Source of the DNA: Bacteroidales bacterium
GTDB lineage: Bacteria; Bacteroidota; Bacteroidia; Bacteroidales; UBA7960
Direction: 5' to 3'
Length of the DNA: 10,917 nt
Assembly: GCA_007128045.1 (NCBI GenBank)
Contig: SKYG01000355.1
Location: 1-10,917 of the forward strand
In this document: one piece after another, positions 1 through 6,108 of the stretch
Layout: the number at the start of each line of letters is the position of its first letter
Numbering within the stretch: position 1 is the first letter of the stretch
Made by a program: the position numbers and the translations under genes
The notes under the pieces: model-generated
Database searches by the model: none
What the model was told of the DNA's origin: nothing
Seen by the model: the letters and a program-made list of their open reading frames with translations, nothing else

Positions 1-7
1 TTAAAAA

Positions 8-37
8 GTTAAGGTGTTGAGGAGTTGAGGAGTTGAG
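8..37. repeat. 8-bp tandem microrepeat (GTTGAGGA)
   Basis: Two exact copies of GTTGAGGA (16-31) are followed by a partial GTTGAG (32-37) and preceded by the degenerate copy GTTAAGGT (8-15). It lies upstream of the first gene and outside any coding region I can support. Short intergenic tandem repeats of this kind are common in Bacteroidetes. No function is evident. Confidence 0.7.
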
Positions 38-106
38 AAAAAACATTTGCCTTGAAAATGCATCATATTATGGGCAATAAAGATATAAAAAGATGATGAA
101 TTGTAT

Positions 107-114
107 TATTTTTG
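107..114 (+). promoter_or_regulatory. Possible -7 box (TAnnTTTG) for the Dabb lipoprotein gene
   Basis: TATTTTTG fits the Bacteroidetes primary sigma -7 consensus TAnnTTTG and lies 43 bases before the ATG at 158. I see no convincing TTG/TTTG -33 element at the usual distance upstream, so the call rests on one short AT-rich match. Confidence 0.35.
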
Positions 115-157
115 GGATTCAATTGCTACAAAAATTATTATTTAACAAAACCGAACG

Positions 158-562
158 ATGAAAACCAAAACCTTTTTTCAGATTGCCATACTTTTTGTTG
201 CCGTTTTAGCACTAAATGCCTGCCAGCAAAAACCATCAGACAGGGAAATAACGCCCCGGTTTAGCCACCATGTGTTTTTCTGGTTAAACAATCCCGATGA
301 TCCAAGCGACAGGGCGGCATTTGAGAAAGGCATCGCCGAACTGCTCGAAATACCGGAAATCAAAGCCTATCACTTCGGAACGCCTGCACATACCGGTGAA
401 CGGGGCGTGGTCGATGCATCCTATACTTATTCCTTTTTGGTATTCTATGACGATGAAGCGGGTCACGATATATATCAGGACCACCCGCTACACCTGAAGT
501 TTATTGATGATTGCAAACACCTATGGAGTAAAGTATTGGTTTATGATTCCGTTACCAAATAA
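158..562 (+). CDS. Dabb-family (stress-responsive alpha/beta barrel) lipoprotein
   Basis: A 134-residue protein starting with a lipoprotein signal peptide: basic MKTK, a hydrophobic stretch at about 6-18, and the lipobox LNAC with the lipidated Cys at 22. The mature part, about 36-130, fits the Dabb domain (dimeric alpha+beta barrel). It starts with SHHVFFWL, has an alternating beta-strand pattern (SFLVFYDD near 92-99), and contains the QDHPLHLKF motif near 107-115 that is typical of the family. Dabb proteins are small ferredoxin-like barrels, some induced by stress and some enzymes of polyketide tailoring. The sequence does not say which substrate, if any, this one acts on. Being a lipoprotein, it should sit in the envelope, facing the periplasm or the outer surface. 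It appears to be a single gene, with a possible promoter just upstream. Confidence 0.85.
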   Translation: MKTKTFFQIAILFVAVLALNACQQKPSDREITPRFSHHVFFWLNNPDDPSDRAAFEKGIAELLEIPEIKAYHFGTPAHTGERGVVDASYTYSFLVFYDDEAGHDIYQDHPLHLKFIDDCKHLWSKVLVYDSVTK

Positions 563-742
563 ACAGACTTGATTTGTTAGGGTGTGTATGCTTCTGCTAT
601 GTATAGTGCTAAGGACCCAAATATGGATCAACAAAGCAAATACCAGCATCAGCAACCGTTTATCGAATTTCCCGGGCTTTGCTATTTATTACATGAGAAT
701 TAATTGGTAAATTGCAGCAATTATTTTTTAAACATTGCCGCC

Positions 743-1477
743 ATGCTACTAAAGATCATTAATGTTGCTGCCTTCGCGCTGATGGTTCTGATGAATTACC
801 TGGCCAACGCCCTGCCGCTGAATAACAAAACCACCGGGCAGCTTTCAGACCAATATCCCAACCTGTTCGTCCCGGCAGGAGTCACTTTCAGCATCTGGGG
901 CGTGATCTACCTGATGCTGCTGGGCTTCTGTATCGTTCAATTCAGAGAACAAAACAAAAGCCTTGTGCTTTCAATCGGATGGGCATTTGCCATAAGCTGC
1001 CTGCTGAATGCACTTTGGATCGTAGCCTGGCATTACGAACAATTGCCGCTGTCATTGTTAATCATGCTTGGACTACTTGCCACACTGATACTCATCAATA
1101 TCAGTCTGCGCACCGCCCCTTCCGGCCTTATAAAAGCCGCCTTCGGCATTTACCTGGGATGGATTTGCATTGCCACCATCGCCAACGTCACAGCCCTTCT
1201 GGTCAATTACAACTGGGGTGGCTGGGGTGTTTCTCATGAAACGTGGACCATTATTATGATCCTCGCAGGAGCGATCATTTCCATCCTGGCCATTACCAGG
1301 TTTCAAAACCCATATATTGGTCTCGCAGTAGTTTGGGCCTTCATCGGCATCATTCTCAAGCGACAGGGGGAAGTGCAGTCTATCGTTATCGTCGCAATTA
1401 TTGGGATCGTCATGGTGGCTGTGGCCACGGGATGGGTGTTTTTACGAAATCCCGCAGGTTATGCGGATCTGCATTGA
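743..1477 (+). CDS. TspO/MBR-related tryptophan-rich sensory membrane protein
   Basis: I place the start at the ATG at 743 (244 residues). An upstream in-frame TTG at 704 would add 13 polar residues that look unlike the family. The protein is very hydrophobic, with about eight possible membrane segments (near 5-23, 47-66, 76-97, 102-122, 134-154, 168-185, 192-205 and 212-233). It matches the Bacteroidetes proteins annotated as tryptophan-rich sensory protein: MNYLANALPLN near 17-27, PNLFVPAGVTFSIWGVIY at 39-56, and many Trp residues in later helices (such as NWGGWG at 157-162). Classical TspO has five helices and binds porphyrins and related ligands; this group is longer and its ligand is unknown. 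The last residues (from about NPAGYADLH) and the stop lie in the left arm of a REP-like palindrome (1450-1536), so the C-terminus may have been replaced or trimmed by that element. No operon partner is close. Confidence 0.75.
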   Translation: MLLKIINVAAFALMVLMNYLANALPLNNKTTGQLSDQYPNLFVPAGVTFSIWGVIYLMLLGFCIVQFREQNKSLVLSIGWAFAISCLLNALWIVAWHYEQLPLSLLIMLGLLATLILINISLRTAPSGLIKAAFGIYLGWICIATIANVTALLVNYNWGGWGVSHETWTIIMILAGAIISILAITRFQNPYIGLAVVWAFIGIILKRQGEVQSIVIVAIIGIVMVAVATGWVFLRNPAGYADLH

Positions 1478-1536
1478 TTTATTTTCGATGATAATCAAAC
1501 GATTAACATCTGCGTTTATCTGCGAAATATGCGGGA
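1450..1536. repeat. REP-like imperfect palindrome overlapping the 3' end of the TspO-like gene
   Basis: The outer arms TCCCGCA (1450-1456) and TGCGGGA (1530-1536) pair perfectly. Further in, GCGGAT and GCAT on the left face ATCTGCG and TCTGCG motifs on the right, with G-U pairs and small bulges. The right arm has three phased TCTGCG/ATGCGGG motifs (about 1508-1536). From memory, TCTGCG-type palindromes of this kind are frequent in Bacteroidetes intergenic regions. It could act as a weak 3' stem-loop for the upstream mRNA. It has no T-run, so I do not call it a terminator. Confidence 0.65.
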
Positions 1537-1589
1537 AACTAAAAAAACGGACTTTTAAGAGCGAGCTCATACTTTAGTTTTTAAAGATT

Positions 1590-2981
1590 ATGCAACCAGA
1601 AAGGACCACGTATACACTTCTTGAGCTTACGCGAAGCATCCAAAAGACCTTTGCTGACAGGTATGTGAGTGCCTACTGGATCAGGGCTGAGATGAACAAG
1701 CTGAATCATTACAGCCATTCGGGCCATTGCTTTCCTGAGCTGGTAGAGAAGCAGCATGGTAAGGTGGTTGCCCAGATGCGATCCACATTATGGCGTGATG
1801 ACTATATTCGTGCCAATGAGCAGTTCATCGAAACCCTGGGGCAACCCCTGAAAGACGGCATAAAGATATTGTTTCTCGCCAGGGTAGGCTTTGACCCCAT
1901 CTACGGACTATCGCTCCGGATCATGGATATAGACCCCGCCTATACCCTGGGCGACATTGAACGTGAGAAGCAGGAAACAATATTGCAATTGAAACGGGAA
2001 GGCCTGTATGAACAAAACAAGTCTCTTGCACTGCCCCTGTTACCGAAACGGTTGGCCATCATCTCTGTAGAGACCAGCAAGGGTTTGGCCGATTTTCTCG
2101 AGATCATTGACAAGAACCCCTGGGGATACAGATTCTTTTACATGCTGTTCCCCTCCTTACTGCAGGGAGACAAAGCCGTCGACACCATCACCTTACAACT
2201 GAACCGTATCAGAAAGGTCAAAAATCATTTTGACGCAGTGGCTATCATACGCGGTGGCGGAGATGATATCGGTCTATCGTGCTTTAACAACTACCGTCTG
2301 GCCAAAGCCATCGCCAACTTCCCCATACCTGTACTGAGTGGGATAGGACACTCCACCAACGAAACCGTCACTGAACTGATAGCCCATTATAATGCCATCA
2401 CACCCACCAAGCTTGCCGAATATCTGATCCAGGCATTTCATAATTTCTCTGTGCCTGTCATGGAGGCACAAGAAGCACTGCTTAGCATACCATCCGAGAT
2501 ACTTAAAAAAGAGAAAGAACGGCTAATTACAATTAGCAATATGATTGGAAGAACCGTCAAGGCTTCCTTCATCAGGGAAAAACAGACCTTGCAAAACCAA
2601 AGCTTCCGGATGAAAAGAGAGGTGTTTCATATTGTGAGCCGGTCGAGATACGAAGTAAATCAGTATTCGACAACATTGGATGTCAGATCAAGAACCATCA
2701 TAACATCCAATCATCAAATCCTGCTTCAGACCAATAAAGCCATATCCGATTATTGTCGGCGACAACTGGTTAACACCAATGAGAAACTCACGAATATGGA
2801 AATACAGGTTCGCCATTTGGATCCTGTAAACGTGCTGAAACGGGGTTATAGCATCACGATGCAGAATGGAAAGGCGATCAGAGACCACCACATGGTCAAA
2901 ACAGGAGACACCTTACAAACCAAGCTCTTAAATGGAACAATACAAAGCCTGGTCCAGTCCTCTTCAAATGATTCTTTTTGA
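1590..2981 (+). CDS. xseA: Exodeoxyribonuclease VII large subunit
   Basis: 463 residues, at the long end for XseA. With XseB it forms the enzyme that cuts single-stranded DNA into short oligonucleotides, in the cytoplasm, for repair and recombination. The N-terminal OB-fold domain is about 8-115. The catalytic core is about 150-285, with ISVETSKGLADFLEII (158-173), the RGGG loop at 221-224 and GIGHSTNETV at 251-260, followed by TPTKLAEYLI (271-280). A helical, coiled-coil-prone stretch follows (about 290-410), and a C-terminal RGYSITMQNGKAI (418-430) with the GDTL motif matches the family's tail. One oddity is that the usual GHxTD motif reads GHSTN, with Asn257 where E. coli has a catalytic Asp. 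Some Bacteroidetes XseA proteins may share this. The stop codon lies in a heptamer repeat, and xseB follows after 43 bases, probably in the same operon. Confidence 0.93.
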   Translation: MQPERTTYTLLELTRSIQKTFADRYVSAYWIRAEMNKLNHYSHSGHCFPELVEKQHGKVVAQMRSTLWRDDYIRANEQFIETLGQPLKDGIKILFLARVGFDPIYGLSLRIMDIDPAYTLGDIEREKQETILQLKREGLYEQNKSLALPLLPKRLAIISVETSKGLADFLEIIDKNPWGYRFFYMLFPSLLQGDKAVDTITLQLNRIRKVKNHFDAVAIIRGGGDDIGLSCFNNYRLAKAIANFPIPVLSGIGHSTNETVTELIAHYNAITPTKLAEYLIQAFHNFSVPVMEAQEALLSIPSEILKKEKERLITISNMIGRTVKASFIREKQTLQNQSFRMKREVFHIVSRSRYEVNQYSTTLDVRSRTIITSNHQILLQTNKAISDYCRRQLVNTNEKLTNMEIQVRHLDPVNVLKRGYSITMQNGKAIRDHHMVKTGDTLQTKLLNGTIQSLVQSSSNDSF

Positions 2982-3012
2982 CTTTCGACCTTTGACCTTC
3001 GACCTTTGACCT
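2977..3012. repeat. TTYGACC heptamer tandem repeat at the xseA stop codon
   Basis: About five 7-bp units alternate as TTTGACY and TTCGACC, giving a 14-bp period: TTTGACTTTCGACC, then TTTGACCTTCGACC, then TTTGACCT. The xseA stop codon (TGA, 2979-2981) is part of the first unit, so the array spans the xseA/xseB junction. Short heptamer arrays of this style recur in Bacteroidetes intergenic DNA. The units contain TTTG, as -33 elements do, but I see no matching -7 box before xseB. Confidence 0.8.
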
Positions 3013-3024
3013 AATTATAAACAT

Positions 3025-3243
3025 ATGAAAGATACCAAAACCAACAACATGAATTATTCCGCAGCCTTCGAGGAACTGCAACAAATAGTTTCCGATATTG
3101 AAGACGGAGAGATTGGCGTAGATGAACTGGCAGAGAAGGTAAAACGCGCGGCTAGCCTGATAGAGCTATGCAAAGCCAAGCTTACCTCAACGGAGGAAGA
3201 TGTGGAAAAGATATTGCAAGCATTGGAGGGGGGCAGTAAGTAA
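3025..3243 (+). CDS. xseB: Exodeoxyribonuclease VII small subunit
   Basis: 72 residues, the usual XseB size. XseB forms helical hairpins that pack on the long C-terminal helices of XseA and are needed for an active enzyme. The family pattern is clear: SAAFEELQQIVSDIEDGEIGVDEL (from residue 12) followed by the second helix, SLIELCKAKLTSTEEDVEKIL. I use the ATG at 3025. The ATG at 3049 would start directly at MNYSAAFEEL and is an equally reasonable start. It sits just after xseA, which supports the assignment of both. Confidence 0.92.
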   Translation: MKDTKTNNMNYSAAFEELQQIVSDIEDGEIGVDELAEKVKRAASLIELCKAKLTSTEEDVEKILQALEGGSK

Positions 3244-3360
3244 GATTCTTTTCGAAAACACCGCTATAATAGTTTGGTCCAAAAAAAGGCTATTCAGAAA
3301 ATGTGCGAATCATATTACTTTTTTCAAAAGTTATGTAACATTTTCAAAAATCCATAGACT

Positions 3361-3368
3361 TACTTTTG
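3361..3368 (+). promoter_or_regulatory. -7 box (TAnnTTTG) of the kai operon promoter
   Basis: TACTTTTG matches the Bacteroidetes consensus TAnnTTTG exactly. The box is conserved as TAATTTTG at the same position in copy B, and both differences fall within the two free positions. A clear TTTG -33 element is missing at the usual distance. The conserved palindrome covers the -35/-33 area instead, which may mean an activator or an alternative sigma factor is used. Confidence 0.6.
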
Positions 3369-3385
3369 TAAAGTGAAAACTCAAA

Positions 3386-3408
3386 CACAACTTTCCAGTA
3401 AGTTGTTG
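3386..3408 (+). promoter_or_regulatory. Conserved 5' leader hairpin, kaiC transcript
   Basis: CACAACTT (3386-3393) pairs with AAGTTG plus TG (3400-3408), leaving one bulged base, around the loop TCCAGT. The same stem, bulge position and TCCAG loop occur in copy B at 7048-7072. It starts 17 bases after the -7 box, so it would lie almost at the 5' end of the mRNA. It could affect mRNA stability or be a protein-binding site. Confidence 0.5.
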
Positions 3409-3445
3409 ATAGCTCTTTGTTTATTGGTAGTTAAAAATCTATGAA

Positions 3446-3481
3446 TTATGTAATTTATTTTGCTAATTGTATAATACATAA
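3446..3481 (+). promoter_or_regulatory. Inverted repeat in the kaiC leader with a further TTATGTAA site
   Basis: TTATGTA (3446-3452) is the exact reverse complement of TACATAA (3475-3481), with 22 bases between. The left half, ATTATGTAAT (3445-3454), shares its central TTATGTAA with the conserved palindrome GTTATGTAAC at 3330-3339. It may be a second operator for the same regulator, or a weak stem-loop in the leader. Confidence 0.35.
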
Positions 3482-3588
3482 CCTGCAATTTTTTAAAATC
3501 TTTACGCAATTAATTTCACAAGAATCACTTCACCAACAGCTCGGCTTGTAGGTGTTATCTTATAATGTATATATATATCTGTAAATGA

Positions 3589-5313
3589 ATGAAAAAGACA
3601 CCATCTAAACCCGCAATAAAAAGTCTTCATAAGTCGCCAAGTGGCATCCAGGGGTTTGATGAAATAACCGGAGGTGGCTTACCAACCGGCAGACCAACCC
3701 TGGTTTGTGGTGGTGCAGGTTGCGGTAAAACACTTTTCGGGATGGAGTTTCTGGTAAGGGGTGCTACTCAGTTTAACGAACCGGGCATATTTATGTCGTT
3801 TGAAGAAACCATTGAGGAATTAACCCAAAATGTGGCATCACTCGGCTTTGACCTGGATGATCTAGTTAAGAATAAAAAAATAGCTCTTGACTATGTCCGT
3901 GTTGAGCGCAGTGAAATTGAAGAAACCGGAGAATACGATTTAGAAGGTCTGTTCATAAGACTTGCTTATGCAATTGATAAAATCGGAGCAAAACGTGTTG
4001 TATTGGATACGATTGAATCACTGTTTGCAGGATTGCCAAACCAACTGATCCTGCGTGCCGAACTGCGACGCTTATTTCACTGGTTAAAAGAAAAAGGTGT
4101 TACGGCAATTATAACAGGCGAGCGCGGAGACGAAACACTTACACGGCAAGGTCTGGAAGAATATGTATCTGATTGTGTTATTATGCTCGACCATCGTGTA
4201 ACTGAACAGACCTCTACACGTCGTTTACGGGTCGTTAAATACCGTGGTTCAACGCATGGCACCAATGAGTATCCCTTTCTGATTGATGAAAATGGGTTTT
4301 CAGTACTTCCCATAACCTCTCTAGGATTGAACCATATTGTGTCAAATAAAAGAATCTCAAGTGGCATACCACTACTTGATAAGATGCTTGAAGGGAAAGG
4401 TTATTACCGCGGCAGCACCGTTCTTGTTTCCGGTACTGCCGGAGTTGGGAAAACAAGTATTGCGGCTCACTTTGCAGAAGCTGCCTGTAAACGGGGCGAG
4501 CGTGTCCTTTATTTTTGTTTCGAAGAGTCTCCGAACCAGCTTATGCGCAATATGCTATCGATCGGCATAAAATTAAAGCCCTGGGTACGTAAAGGACTGT
4601 TACAGTTCCATGCAACCCGTCCAACATTTTATGGTTTGGAAATGCATCTGGCTGTAACACACAAAATTGTAAATGTATTCAAACCTGATATTGTTATTCT
4701 GGACCCCATAAATACTTTCGTTGTCAGCGATATAGAGCACGAAGTAAAAACAATGTTAATGCGTATGGTTGATTTTCTTAAGTCAGAGCAAATAACAGCT
4801 TTATTTACCAGTCTGACATCAGGTGGCAGTACATTAGAAAATTCTGATGTCGGAATATCATCTTTGATAGATACATGGTTGTTGCTGCGCGATATTGAAT
4901 TGAGCGGCGAACGAAACAGGGGATTATATGTTCTTAAATCGAGGGGAATGGCCAATTCTAACCAGATTCGTGAATTCATTATCACTGACCACGGCGTGGA
5001 ATTGCGTGATGCTTATATTGGTGCCAGTGGCGGATTAACCGGTTCGGCCCGTGTTGCACAGGAAGCTCTTGATAACACAGAAGTGTTGACACGCAAGAAT
5101 GAAATTGAACGCAAAAAACGTGAAATAGAACAGAAACGAAAGGCCTTGGAATCGCAGATTGCAGTATTACAATCCGATTTTGATTCAGCAGAATCCGAAG
5201 CTGTTAAATTGATAAAAACAGAACAGGATATGATTAAAAAGCTGGAACAGGACAGAATCGAAATGGCAGTCAGCAGAAAAGCCGTTATGGGAAAAAGCGC
5301 AACCGGTAAATAG
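3589..5313 (+). CDS. kaiC: KaiC-like double-domain RecA ATPase with C-terminal coiled coil
   Basis: 574 residues, against 519 in the cyanobacterial clock protein. Domain CI (about 15-245) has Walker A GGAGCGKT at 41-48, the catalytic Glu pair in FEET (E72, E73) and Walker B VVLD ending at D140. Domain CII (about 255-490) has Walker A GTAGVGKT at 282-289, FEES (E312, E313) and Walker B IVILD ending at D372. KaiC normally hydrolyses ATP in CI and autophosphorylates in CII on a Ser-Thr pair. By alignment the pair here is Ser424-Ser425 (DVGISSLIDT), and Ser419 stands at the third, Thr426-like, position. After CII, instead of the short KaiA-binding tail, there is a charged helical extension (about 497-565, rich in E, K, R and Q) that looks like a coiled coil. 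It is followed after 27 bases by kaiB, clearly in one operon. No kaiA is present, so a true circadian rhythm cannot be assumed. A stress or light/redox timer is as likely. Confidence 0.93.
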   Translation: MKKTPSKPAIKSLHKSPSGIQGFDEITGGGLPTGRPTLVCGGAGCGKTLFGMEFLVRGATQFNEPGIFMSFEETIEELTQNVASLGFDLDDLVKNKKIALDYVRVERSEIEETGEYDLEGLFIRLAYAIDKIGAKRVVLDTIESLFAGLPNQLILRAELRRLFHWLKEKGVTAIITGERGDETLTRQGLEEYVSDCVIMLDHRVTEQTSTRRLRVVKYRGSTHGTNEYPFLIDENGFSVLPITSLGLNHIVSNKRISSGIPLLDKMLEGKGYYRGSTVLVSGTAGVGKTSIAAHFAEAACKRGERVLYFCFEESPNQLMRNMLSIGIKLKPWVRKGLLQFHATRPTFYGLEMHLAVTHKIVNVFKPDIVILDPINTFVVSDIEHEVKTMLMRMVDFLKSEQITALFTSLTSGGSTLENSDVGISSLIDTWLLLRDIELSGERNRGLYVLKSRGMANSNQIREFIITDHGVELRDAYIGASGGLTGSARVAQEALDNTEVLTRKNEIERKKREIEQKRKALESQIAVLQSDFDSAESEAVKLIKTEQDMIKKLEQDRIEMAVSRKAVMGKSATGK

Positions 5314-5340
5314 AAAAAATCATAATAATAAAAGTATCTT

Positions 5341-5688
5341 ATGGAAACAGAGAAGTTGAATGCAGAAGTGCTAATAAAAAAAGATGATCCCGGTAACTCG
5401 ACAGATGAACAATGGGTGCTTCGTTTATACGTAGCAGGACAATCTCCAAAGGCTCTTACTGCATTTGCAAATCTAAAAAAAATATGTCAGGAACAATTAA
5501 TGGGAGAATATTCCATTGAAGTAATTGACCTTTTGAAAAACCCACAGCTTGGTGCCCAAGACCAGATTCTTGCCTTACCAACCTTGGTGAGAAAATTGCC
5601 GGTACCCGTTCGTAAAATAATCGGAGATCTTTCAAATACAGAACGAGTACTTGTAGGACTTGATTTATTGCCAAAAGCTGAATTATAA
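5341..5688 (+). CDS. kaiB: KaiB-like protein 1 (thioredoxin-like fold)
   Basis: 115 residues. The KaiB core (about 25-112) is well kept: WVLRLYVAG (26-34), VIDLLKNPQL (61-70), the LPTL cis-Pro region (79-82), VRKIIGDLSN (90-99) and VLVGLDLL (103-110). The GLD motif (106-108) corresponds to the G88-D90 region that controls KaiB fold switching in Synechococcus. The first 24 or so residues are an acidic, probably disordered extension absent from the cyanobacterial protein. In the known clock, fold-switched KaiB binds the CI ring of KaiC and promotes dephosphorylation. Here it should partner the KaiC encoded just upstream (27-base gap). A second KaiB follows after 23 bases. Confidence 0.93.
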   Translation: METEKLNAEVLIKKDDPGNSTDEQWVLRLYVAGQSPKALTAFANLKKICQEQLMGEYSIEVIDLLKNPQLGAQDQILALPTLVRKLPVPVRKIIGDLSNTERVLVGLDLLPKAEL

Positions 5689-5711
5689 ACACATATTTTA
5701 ACAGACTATGT

Positions 5712-6065
5712 ATGAAAAAGAATAAACCAAAAATAATGGGCAATCCGGGAAAGCTTGAACGGCCTATGCCTGAACGAAACCAGGGTAAATATGTTTTGCG
5801 TTTATACGTAACTGGCACTACGAACCGGTCAATTCTGGCAATATCCAATCTGAAGAAGATTTGCGAAGAATATCTTGAAGGAAAATATGACCTTGAAGTG
5901 ATAGACCTGTATAAAAACCCGGGTTTAGCAAAAGGTAACCAGATAATTGCAGCCCCCACATTGATTAAAAAGCTGCCACTTCCATTCCGTCGCATTATTG
6001 GAGATATGTCAAATAAAGAAAAAGTCCTTTTAGGATTGGATATGAGAGAGGTGAAGGAAAAGTAA
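5712..6065 (+). CDS. kaiB: KaiB-like protein 2 (tandem paralogue)
   Basis: 117 residues, a clear paralogue of the preceding gene. It has YVLRLYVTG (27-35), VIDLYKNPGL (63-72), the cis-Pro motif APTLIKKLP (81-89), RRIIGDMSN (93-101) and KVLLGLD (104-110). Its N-terminal extension is basic (MKKNKPK...) while that of KaiB1 is acidic, so the two may bind different partners or form a hetero-oligomer. The two differ at many positions, so the duplication is not recent. Bacteria with several kai genes often have divergent KaiB copies. It sits between kaiB1 and the PAS gene (43-base gap) in the same operon. Confidence 0.92.
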   Translation: MKKNKPKIMGNPGKLERPMPERNQGKYVLRLYVTGTTNRSILAISNLKKICEEYLEGKYDLEVIDLYKNPGLAKGNQIIAAPTLIKKLPLPFRRIIGDMSNKEKVLLGLDMREVKEK

Positions 6066-6108
6066 CATCTCCCGGAATTTTGAATTAGTTGGCTTAATTA
6101 AAAAGTAA

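Larger units (their letters stand above)
3303..3408 (+). repeat. Regulatory duplicate, copy A (upstream of kaiC)
   Basis: It aligns without gaps to 6966-7071, upstream of the hybrid kinase. I count about 20 differences in 106 positions by hand. The identity is concentrated: 28 bases in a row are the same (3318-3345 against 6981-7008). In the centre of that block is the palindrome GTTATGTAAC (3330-3339), flanked by AAAA and ATTTT. The fixed spacing from palindrome to -7 box to hairpin argues that it is a functional promoter with an operator rather than a chance repeat. Confidence 0.85.
3244..3588 (+). other. Gene-free 345-bp region: kai operon promoter and long leader
   Basis: No coding region is supported here. 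It holds the 106-bp block shared with the kinase promoter (3303-3408), a -7 box (3361-3368), a leader hairpin (3386-3408) and a second inverted repeat (3446-3481). If transcription starts about 7 bases after the -7 box, the kaiC leader is more than 200 nt, unusually long. The last part (3483-3588) is AT-rich, with a run of TA repeats near 3567-3579 and no structure I recognise. Confidence 0.7.

Noticed and set aside
704..742. TTG start extending the TspO-like protein by 13 residues
   Set aside because: The added residues are polar and unlike the family; the ATG at 743 starts directly with the first membrane segment.
3268..3294. Nested inverted repeat (AATAG/CTATT, TTTGG/CCAAA) after xseB as a terminator
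   Set aside because: The two stems are not stacked symmetrically, they are A+T-rich, and no T-run follows.
5456..5995. Long open frame on the minus strand across both kaiB genes
   Set aside because: It is the antisense shadow of two clear KaiB genes, and its translation resembles no family.
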